Part shown: positions 1-4,636 of the stretch, piece after piece
Layout: each line of letters opens with the position of its first letter
Numbering within the stretch: the first letter of the stretch is position 1
Assembly (NCBI GenBank): GCA_023433775.1
Contig: JAEYTY010000048.1
Coordinates: forward strand, 1-5,540
Source: Pseudomonadota bacterium
GTDB lineage: Bacteria > Pseudomonadota > Alphaproteobacteria > Rhizobiales > Devosiaceae
Direction: 5' to 3'
DNA: 5,540 nucleotides
Notes under the pieces: generated by a model
Told to the model about the DNA's origin: nothing
The model's input: the letters and a program-made list of their open reading frames with translations, nothing else
Database searches by the model: none
Translations under genes and position numbers: made by a program

Positions 1-96
1 CGTCGCCCCATTGAGCGATGATCCCCTCGTCAGCCTGCCGGCAGTCCCAGCACGCTGACCAACCCGGCCAAGCCGGATATGCGTGGAGGCCCTGCC

Positions 97-528
97 TCAG
101 TTACACCACGCCGAGGGGCACGATCCAAGGGCGCTGATGCCGGACAATTCGGCATTGCCATCGACATGGGTCACGCTGACCCGATAGCGCGTGTGAGGCA
201 GAGCCGGTTCGAAGGCTTCCAGCGCCATGATCGCCTTGCCGGCATCCGACATGCCCCAGTCGCGATTGCCGTAATAGGGGGAGTCCCCGAAGGGGAACCG
301 CTCTAGGCTGTTCCATTCGGGAGAGTCAAAATAGTCAGGATCAAGCTGATAAAAGCGGGGCGCTCCCACGAAGCGCTCGATTTCGGCCTCGATATGGGCG
401 TGCACATCCTCGGGATATACCACCGCATTCGCGGGCAGAATTATCATGCTCATTGTGAGCACGACGCATAAAGACCTTACAAGGCAAGCGCGCCATTCGG
501 ACCGCGCCGGGTAGTTCAGGCATATCAT
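97..528 (-). CDS. Small predicted secreted protein, function unknown (143 aa)
   Basis: I do not recognise this protein. Residues 1-35 look like a Sec signal peptide: Arg-containing start, hydrophobic stretch at about 20-32, and a Pro-Ala-Asn-Ala cleavage motif ending at residue 35. The mature part would be about 108 residues, acidic and rich in Tyr, Phe and Trp, with a Pro/Asp/Tyr-rich middle (residues 57-91). Its only two cysteines (137 and 142) sit at the C-terminus as Cys-x4-Cys and could form a disulfide after export. The ATG at 528 is the first start in the frame, since an in-frame stop lies just upstream at 541-543. A GGGG at 535-538 gives a modest ribosome binding site 6 bases away. 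The gene is divergent from the LuxR-type regulator across 155 bp, so regulation by that neighbour is plausible but unproven. Other frames here give no signal peptide and no recognisable domain. Confidence 0.68.
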   Translation of the reverse strand: MICLNYPARSEWRACLVRSLCVVLTMSMIILPANAVVYPEDVHAHIEAEIERFVGAPRFYQLDPDYFDSPEWNSLERFPFGDSPYYGNRDWGMSDAGKAIMALEAFEPALPHTRYRVSVTHVDGNAELSGISALGSCPSAWCN

Positions 529-592
529 GTCGCGCCCCGCTCATTTGGCGCTGCACACTAAGTTGCAACATATCCGGCCCCCCGGCTGTCGC

Positions 593-611
593 TTTGCTGC
601 AGATCAGCAAA
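593..611. promoter_or_regulatory. Perfect inverted repeat, candidate operator
   Basis: The sequence reads TTTGCTG-CAGAT-CAGCAAA: two perfect 7-bp arms around a 5-bp spacer. It lies 65 bp upstream of the leftward start codon (528) and 73 bp upstream of the rightward GTG (684), so it could affect either promoter. It does not match the CT-N12-AG lux-box pattern, so if it is a binding site it is probably for another regulator. It has no adjacent T-run and is not a terminator. Confidence 0.35.
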
Positions 612-652
612 ATCTTGGTGGCAAAAGACATTTCCTGCGCAAGCTGCACAAT

Positions 653-668
653 CTATGGAAATCCATAG
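653..668. promoter_or_regulatory. lux/las-box-like palindrome upstream of the LuxR-type gene
   Basis: The sequence CTATGGA-AA-TCCATAG has two perfect 7-bp arms and a 2-bp centre. It fits the CT-N12-AG core known for LuxR-family binding sites such as las/rhl boxes. In the usual 20-bp frame (651-670) 8 of 10 base pairs are complementary. It ends 15 bp before the GTG start at 684 and 3 bp before the Shine-Dalgarno-like GGGGTGA. Lying this close to the gene it would probably overlap the promoter or early leader, which suggests autorepression; activation of the divergent gene is also possible. Binding by the adjacent regulator is inferred. Confidence 0.55.
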
Positions 669-683
669 GTGGGGTGAAACAAC

Positions 684-1403
684 GTGACGATTGAGCCAGT
701 CCTGGACCGCATGGTGGAAGCGACGAACAGCGCCATGGTCTGGGACGCCATCCAGGACTATTTTGCGCAGTACGGCTTTGATCGCGTCATCTATGCGGAT
801 TTGCGTGGTCGCGCACCTGTTATCCTGGACACATATCCGGACGGCTTCGGTCAATATTATGCCGATGTTTGCAATCCGCGGGACGACCCATTTTTTCGCT
901 ATTGCTGTTCCAAGCTCTCATCGCAGGAGACCGGGGCAGATTATCTGCACCACTACGACTACCTTGATGGAAACGAGCGCCAGGTCATCCTGACAGCCCG
1001 CGAATCCGGTATGCGGGCCGGCTTCTCCTGCACATTCCACAAAGCCGATCAGCAGGGCATGGGCGGCTGGAATATCGGGTCCACCTTGTCACGATCCGAG
1101 GTGGAGGCCATCCGCCAGGAACATGGCGATAGCCTGCGCATCGCCGCCCTCTATGCCCACGAACGCATGAAAGTGTTGCGAGCCTGTGATGACGAAGAGA
1201 TGTGTCTGGCTCTGTCGCCGCGTGAGCATGATTGTCTTGCTTTCCTCGCAGCCGGCTTGCGGACCCAACAGATCGCGGACCGGCTGGGTATAAAGCCGGT
1301 CACGGTGGAGTTGCATGTCAGAGGGGCTCGAACCAAGCTCAATGCGCAGACGCGTGAGCAGGCTGTGGCCAAGGCAATCTCGCGGGGTCTATTGATAACC
1401 TAG
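684..1403 (+). CDS. LuxR-family transcriptional regulator with autoinducer-binding domain (239 aa, solo)
   Basis: This is a cytoplasmic DNA-binding regulator of the quorum-sensing LuxR type, at the family's usual length. Residues about 10-160 form the autoinducer-binding domain. The C-terminal helix-turn-helix spans about 175-237, starting at Leu-Ser-Pro-Arg-Glu (177-181), with the conserved Glu181, Leu185, Gly191 and Thr207-Val208-x2-His211. In my hand alignment to TraR/LuxR, Tyr59 and Asp68-Pro69 match the conserved ligand-contact Tyr and Asp. The first conserved Trp is Phe55, and the second has no Trp counterpart near residues 83-85. The ligand may therefore differ from a standard acyl-homoserine lactone, or be absent. 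The GTG at 684 is chosen because GGGGTGA (671-677) sits 6 bases upstream and an in-frame TGA at 675-677 rules out anything longer; ATG 711 is the alternative. No LuxI synthase is visible. The gene converges on the four-repeat protein gene, with 28 bp between the stops. Confidence 0.92.
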   Translation: MTIEPVLDRMVEATNSAMVWDAIQDYFAQYGFDRVIYADLRGRAPVILDTYPDGFGQYYADVCNPRDDPFFRYCCSKLSSQETGADYLHHYDYLDGNERQVILTARESGMRAGFSCTFHKADQQGMGGWNIGSTLSRSEVEAIRQEHGDSLRIAALYAHERMKVLRACDDEEMCLALSPREHDCLAFLAAGLRTQQIADRLGIKPVTVELHVRGARTKLNAQTREQAVAKAISRGLLIT

Positions 1404-1431
1404 CCACCAATGCGCGACCGGCCCTGTTGGG

Positions 1432-3096
1432 TCACGGCTCCACCCAGTCGTAAAACTCTTCCGCGTATCCGCCGACGGCGCGTTCGAGGCAGACAGCAAT
1501 CATCAGCCTGCCATCATCCTGGCGCCGGCTGCGGATTTCCTCCTCCACTCTGGGCTTGATGTCCGTAATGCGTGCCAGCGCGACCTCGCGGGACAAGCCC
1601 GCTTCGCGCCCGAGCCAGACAACTCTGTCGGACAGCCACTCCATACCCTGCTTGAGCGCTGATCGCTTCTCGCGATCGGTTTCGCTGCCCAAGACCTGCT
1701 CAAGACCGGCGATGCACCAGACAATATCGTCAAACTCGCTGTCGGACGCAGCGTCCGATGATGCAGGTTCGGATGCAGAGGCTGACAAGGAATCCACCAT
1801 AGCTTGAAGGCTGTCGACATCAAGCAATGCGCCGACATCGACTGCGGCGCGCGCGCACGATTCGTAGTCATATGACAGTCGGGACTCACCCGCTTGTGTC
1901 AGTGGGCGCGCAAACTCGTAGGCGGCCTGATGATAGGACTCCACCTCTATTTCTGCGAGAGCCTCCTCGCTAAAGCCCAGACCCTTGGCTTCGCGCAACA
2001 TCCTGAAATGCAGGTCCCCAATCAGGTCCGTCGCCTCTGAAACACTCAGTTTGCTATAGGCCGGCATGTTGCCGTCAGTGATGTAGTGCATGGCCCCATA
2101 GCACCAGGCGTTGAACCGGAAGTCAGCACTCAGCGGATAGTCCCAGCCCGCTGCCGTGAGAACGGGACGGTCCGGCGTCGACTGCTCCGGATCGGGTATA
2201 TTGTCGCCGAGATCAGTCGGCGCGAGGCTAAGGCAGCTGATCGGATCAGCTTCGAACTTGCCCCGGTCCCCGGACTGGGTGAAAGCTTCGACCTGGGCGA
2301 GCGCCAGGTAAAGATAGCCCATACGCAGCATGTCATTGTCGCTGGCCGGAACGCCGAAAAATTCGAAAATCTCCGTTCGCATAAATTCCGCCGCGCCCAT
2401 TGCCACTTTCGCGTCTGCAATTTGTTCGGCGGTGCCCTCCAATTTACCGCGCTGTTCCAGAATAGTCAGCGTGTCGCCACACCACAGCCGCTGGTGCATG
2501 TTCTCGTATGGGTCGACATAAAGCGCCTTGTTCCGCATACCGCTTAGCCCCTTGGCCATACAGGCGTCATAAAGCATCCGTTCTGCGCCGGTCAGTGTGC
2601 CACCGTTCGCTCGCTCTGCGGCAGAAGCAGTCTTGACCACCATGTCCTGGTCATAGGCGACGAGAGTGGCCTGCTCGACGCCGGCGGCTTCGCCCAACCG
2701 CACAAACCGCGCGGCTGCATCAGCCATTGCGAAGGCCGCCTGCATTCGGATCGCATTGTCCGGAAAGCCAAATCGAGACCCCTGATTGGCCATGACGTTG
2801 AAACACCAGGAATTGAATGCCAACGGGTCTAGGGCGATTTGCTCGACTGGTGGAATTTCAGGAGCAGGGCCCGTGGACGCAGAATCCGCATCAGACACGG
2901 CTTGGCTCTCGCGCTGCGATACTTGGTTCCGGACTGCATCTGGCTTTTCCATGCCACGAACAAGCGCTTCGAGGTGGGCCTGGTGCGCGTCAGACGGCCG
3001 CTGGAACTGCGAGATAGCGCCGGGTCCTGGCGCCGCTTCTGCCACCGTCAGCATCGCTACCAGCACAATGCCGAACCAGGTCCATCGCTGCATCAT
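1432..3096 (-). CDS. Exported four-repeat Trp-Cys/Cys protein, function unknown (554 aa)
   Basis: I do not recognise a named family. Residues 1-21 form a signal peptide (hydrophobic core 8-18, Ala-Glu-Ala cleavage motif), so the protein should be periplasmic or surface-located. A Ser/Ala/Pro-rich linker (about 60-90) leads into four repeats. Each has Trp-Cys, a Gly-[Val/Phe/Leu] about 40 residues later, and a closing Cys: W97-C98/G139/C179, W205-C206/G248/C288, W331-C332/G374/C414 and W460-C461/G500/C536. These eight are the only cysteines, and the spacings within pairs are 81, 82, 82 and 75, which suggests one disulfide per repeat. Repeats look mainly helical; a Ser/Ala/Asp linker (435-457) separates the third and fourth. 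ATG 3096 is chosen because GGGGAG at 3106-3111 lies 9 bases upstream and it gives a compact signal peptide. ATG 3105 touches that site, and ATG 3150 adds an improbable N-terminus. The gene lies 150 bp downstream of the SH3-like protein gene on the same strand and may be cotranscribed. Confidence 0.85.
   Translation of the reverse strand: MMQRWTWFGIVLVAMLTVAEAAPGPGAISQFQRPSDAHQAHLEALVRGMEKPDAVRNQVSQRESQAVSDADSASTGPAPEIPPVEQIALDPLAFNSWCFNVMANQGSRFGFPDNAIRMQAAFAMADAAARFVRLGEAAGVEQATLVAYDQDMVVKTASAAERANGGTLTGAERMLYDACMAKGLSGMRNKALYVDPYENMHQRLWCGDTLTILEQRGKLEGTAEQIADAKVAMGAAEFMRTEIFEFFGVPASDNDMLRMGYLYLALAQVEAFTQSGDRGKFEADPISCLSLAPTDLGDNIPDPEQSTPDRPVLTAAGWDYPLSADFRFNAWCYGAMHYITDGNMPAYSKLSVSEATDLIGDLHFRMLREAKGLGFSEEALAEIEVESYHQAAYEFARPLTQAGESRLSYDYESCARAAVDVGALLDVDSLQAMVDSLSASASEPASSDAASDSEFDDIVWCIAGLEQVLGSETDREKRSALKQGMEWLSDRVVWLGREAGLSREVALARITDIKPRVEEEIRSRRQDDGRLMIAVCLERAVGGYAEEFYDWVEP
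1489..1719 (-). repeat. Protein repeat 4 of 4 (Trp-Cys to Cys, shortened)
   Basis: This codes residues W460 to C536. It is 6-7 residues shorter between its cysteines than the other copies. Its middle Leu-Gly-x-Glu-Ala-Gly (496-500 region) resembles repeat 1. The protein ends 18 residues after the closing Cys. Confidence 0.65.
1855..2106 (-). repeat. Protein repeat 3 of 4 (Trp-Cys to Cys)
   Basis: This codes residues W331 to C414, with Gly374-Phe375 in the middle and a closing Tyr-Glu-Ser-Cys that resembles the Tyr-Asp-Ala-Cys closing repeat 1. An Asp/Pro-rich linker of about 40 residues separates it from repeat 2. Confidence 0.7.
2233..2484 (-). repeat. Protein repeat 2 of 4 (Trp-Cys to Cys)
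   Basis: This codes residues W205 to C288. The spacing is Cys206, Gly248-Val249, Cys288 (42 and 40 residues), almost identical to repeat 3. It is preceded by a short linker containing Asp-Pro-Tyr-Glu. Confidence 0.7.
2560..2808 (-). repeat. Protein repeat 1 of 4 (Trp-Cys to Cys)
   Basis: This codes residues W97 to C179 of the 554-residue protein. It opens with Phe-Asn-Ser-Trp-Cys, closely matching repeat 3 (Phe-Asn-Ala-Trp-Cys). The mid-repeat Gly-Val is at 139-140 and the closing Cys follows Tyr-Asp-Ala. Divergence is high at DNA level, so the duplication is old. Confidence 0.7.
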
Positions 3097-3246
3097 TGTT
3101 CTCATCTCCCCGCCGCACATAGCAGCTACCGCCACCCATCTGGCCGCCATCCCCCTGGCAGCACCATCCCCTATTCAGGGGGCAGGCCAACATGCTCGCG
3201 CTGCTTGTAAGCCGCGTGAGTGGGAGAGGGCTGGACAAATGTCTGG
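3097..3246. other. Intergenic gap between the SH3-like and four-repeat protein genes
   Basis: This 150-bp gap holds no gene I can support. It contains a small inverted repeat CCCCT-ATTC-AGGGG (3168-3181) and two direct copies of CCATCCCC (3147-3154 and 3164-3171), 17 bp apart. There is no T-run after the hairpin in the leftward direction, so it is not a clear terminator, and I found no strong promoter. Whether the four-repeat gene is cotranscribed with the two upstream genes is undecided. Confidence 0.4.
3106..3111 (-). promoter_or_regulatory. Ribosome binding site deciding the start of the four-repeat protein
   Basis: GGGGAG on the minus strand lies 9 bases upstream of the ATG at 3096. It abuts the alternative ATG at 3105 with no spacing, so 3096 is the better start. 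A tandem ATG at 3093 has a 12-base spacing. Confidence 0.6.
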
Positions 3247-4071
3247 CTATTGGTTGGTCGCCGTCTGTGCCGACATTTTCCACGATGCGCTTGCATCCCG
3301 GGTGAAGCAGACGCCACTTGCATACGGCTTGCTGACTACAGTGGTTTCAAAGTCCAGGAAACCCGTGCCGCCCTCGGGCAAATGCACCGCGATCCAGCTG
3401 CCGGGTGCGTCGGTATCATAGTCCATTGCGTATAGCAGATCCGGCTCCAGCGTGGCCGCTACGGCAGCATCGGAGCTGGGCTTTGAGAGAACCGGGGTGG
3501 GCGCTTCGACGAAGAAAAAGCTTGAGGTCTGTATGCCCAGCCGCTCGCCCAGGGCCGCTACAGCCCTCTGGTCGAAGACCCGGAAGGCATAGGTGCAGAT
3601 CGCATCGTCCAGCAGCGGGTCGCGGCCCCAGGCCTGGCCGTCGATGATCGCGGAGATGATAAAGTCCAGCTCCGCCGCGACGGCAAAGGGGGTGACATCG
3701 CTGCCATCGAATGGCTGTTCATAGATGCCACCAATATTGTCAGCCAAGGCAACGAGAGCCTCATCGACACGCTTGAACGGGCCGATCGTTTCGGTCCGCC
3801 TCGGCAGACCCAGTTCCAGCGCGCCGTCGATAAGCGTGAGTTGAGGCGCAAGCCGGGCGGCAATCGCTGCGCGGTCGTCATTGCGCGAGGCAATCAGCAA
3901 CGCCGTCGCCGCCTCAATCAGCTCAGTAGGGGGTACTACAGCTTCCGCCAGCGTCAGGAATGGTGGCGCATAGGGCTCCCCACCCACAACCATGGCCGAA
4001 GCCGTTGCTGATACCAGAAGCGCCAGGAGGCAGGACTGCGTTTGCACTGAACGTCTGGATTGCCTCAGCAT
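3247..4071 (-). CDS. Exported protein with bacterial SH3-like C-terminal domain (274 aa)
   Basis: Residues 1-26 form a signal peptide: Arg-rich start, hydrophobic core 14-22, Ala-Thr-Ala-Ser-Ala cleavage motif. The N-terminal two thirds (about 40-180) are probably helical and of unknown role. The segment about 185-256 looks like an SH3b domain: alternating strands, then Trp226-x-Ala-Val-His-Leu-Pro and Gly-Thr-Gly-Phe-Leu. It is followed by Val-Ser-Lys-Pro-Tyr and Cys-Phe, with a short tail containing Ser-Trp-Lys-Met. From memory, alphaproteobacterial SH3-domain proteins end in a similar way. Such domains usually bind peptidoglycan or other envelope ligands, which is inference here. Mature-part cysteines are 159 and 255 and could pair. 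The ATG at 4071 overlaps the upstream stop as ATGCTGA (7 bases shared), with no good Shine-Dalgarno upstream, so translational coupling to the previous gene is likely. Confidence 0.82.
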   Translation of the reverse strand: MLRQSRRSVQTQSCLLALLVSATASAMVVGGEPYAPPFLTLAEAVVPPTELIEAATALLIASRNDDRAAIAARLAPQLTLIDGALELGLPRRTETIGPFKRVDEALVALADNIGGIYEQPFDGSDVTPFAVAAELDFIISAIIDGQAWGRDPLLDDAICTYAFRVFDQRAVAALGERLGIQTSSFFFVEAPTPVLSKPSSDAAVAATLEPDLLYAMDYDTDAPGSWIAVHLPEGGTGFLDFETTVVSKPYASGVCFTRDASASWKMSAQTATNQ

Positions 4072-4520
4072 CGGCGGAACACGGTGGGGTTGTCCCAGCG
4101 GGCCTTTCCAGTCGTGAGGTCGACGGAATAAACGAAGAACTCGTCACTGTTCGTCCATACGGCGATGCTGCTTTCGCCCCATTCGGGCAGCCAGGTTGTT
4201 CGCCCGGCAAAAGACATCAGTTCAAATCTGGCCTCGATGCCCGATGGCGATCGATAGACCAGTTTATCCTCGCCATCGGGGCGCAGTTCCACGGCCGACC
4301 CGCAGCTGACCACAGGCTCACCATTTATGGTACCGGCACCTTCGGGAAACCCCAGCCACCAACGGCCTGCAAAGGGCGCGGCGACGCCATTGGGTATTTC
4401 CGGCACGCCTTCGCGCGGAAATTCGAGGGCTTTGGGCGCTGGTATCAGCACAATCAATGCCACTAGGCCCAACAGAAGAGCCAACAGCAGTTTTCGAGAT
4501 AACTTAGCCGCCATGCGCAT
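4065..4520 (-). CDS. Membrane-anchored or exported protein, function unknown (151 aa)
   Basis: I cannot name a family. A basic start (Lys6, Arg9, Lys10) precedes a very hydrophobic segment at about 11-26. This is either a signal anchor or a signal peptide, and I see no clean cleavage site. The rest (about 32-151) appears to be a compact strand-rich extracytoplasmic domain with many aromatic residues. It includes Gly-Arg-Trp-Trp (52-55), Cys73-Gly, Gly-Arg-Thr-Thr-Trp (106-110) and Ala-Val-Trp-Thr-Asn (120-124), and ends in Arg-Arg-Cys. Its two cysteines (73 and the final 151) could form a disulfide. ATG 4520 is chosen because GGGAGA (4528-4533) lies 7 bases upstream. An open frame continues to 4751, but that version would run into the divergent gene and lacks a sensible N-terminus. 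ATG 4514 is a minor alternative. Its stop overlaps the start of the SH3-like gene, so the two form an operon. Confidence 0.8.
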   Translation of the reverse strand: MRMAAKLSRKLLLALLLGLVALIVLIPAPKALEFPREGVPEIPNGVAAPFAGRWWLGFPEGAGTINGEPVVSCGSAVELRPDGEDKLVYRSPSGIEARFELMSFAGRTTWLPEWGESSIAVWTNSDEFFVYSVDLTTGKARWDNPTVFRRC

Positions 4521-4636
4521 CTGGCGTTCTCCCAAGCGGTCCTGAGGTCCATCGATCAGTGCAGGCTCTATACAGTTTGCCGCGTCCATGGCATCCCCGG
4601 TTCGGAGGATGATGCCGGGGGCAGCGGAGTGGCAGA
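4521..4636. promoter_or_regulatory. Divergent promoter region between the envelope operon and the sensor-like gene
   Basis: This 116-bp region must serve both directions. On the minus strand TGTATAGA near 4566-4573 is a possible -10 element, but the matching -35 is poor. Close to the rightward gene, at 4590-4620, GGCATC/GATGCC (4590-4595, 4611-4616) and CCCCGG/CCGGGG (4595-4600, 4615-4620) form competing inverted repeats. No sigma-70 promoter could be assigned with confidence. Confidence 0.4.
4528..4533 (-). promoter_or_regulatory. Ribosome binding site deciding the start of the 151-aa membrane protein
   Basis: GGGAGA on the minus strand sits 7 bases before the ATG at 4520, and the signal-anchor segment follows directly. 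This supports 4520 over the in-frame starts further upstream at 4589 and 4751. Confidence 0.6.

Larger units (their letters stand above)
529..683. promoter_or_regulatory. Divergent intergenic region with two inverted repeats
   Basis: This 155-bp stretch must hold the promoters of the leftward secreted-protein gene and the rightward LuxR-type gene. It contains inverted repeats at 593-611 and 653-668, centred about 58 bp apart. I could not find a convincing -35/-10 pair in either direction; the best candidates match the sigma-70 consensus poorly. No small gene is evident inside it. Confidence 0.5.

Noticed and set aside
1..96. Possible gene ends in the left margin: a rightward frame ending at 58, another at 21, or a leftward ATG at 11
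   Set aside because: Too little sequence to tell. Each is compatible with a gene crossing the window edge, but none has supporting protein features. The palindrome CTGCCGGCAG (35-44) and the 5-bp hairpin at 64-76 lack a T-run, so they are not called terminators.
341..649. Leftward open frame of 102 codons overlapping the secreted-protein gene and the intergenic region
   Set aside because: It is out of frame with the better-supported signal-peptide protein, and its translation has low-complexity Arg/Gly/Ala character with no domain.
1404..1433. Possible bidirectional terminator between the convergent genes
   Set aside because: Only a 4-bp GACC/GGTC stem or a CCC/GGG mini-stem can be drawn, with no T-run on either side.
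1742..1758. Inverted repeat TCGGACG-CAG-CGTCCGA
   Set aside because: It lies inside the Ser/Ala/Asp-rich linker of the four-repeat protein and is explained by repeated Ser, Asp and Ala codons.
2086..2547. Rightward open frame of 153 codons antisense to the four-repeat protein gene
   Set aside because: A shadow of GC-rich coding on the opposite strand; the leftward frame has a signal peptide, a ribosome binding site and regular repeats that explain the region.
3097..3150. Longer start (ATG 3150) for the four-repeat protein
   Set aside because: It adds 18 residues before a normal signal peptide, and its G-run touches the ATG with no spacing. GGGGAG at 3106-3111 fits ATG 3096 much better.
3960..4466. 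Rightward open frame of 168 codons antisense to the SH3-like and 151-aa protein genes
   Set aside because: No domain, no signal and no good ribosome binding site; it spans two well-supported leftward genes.
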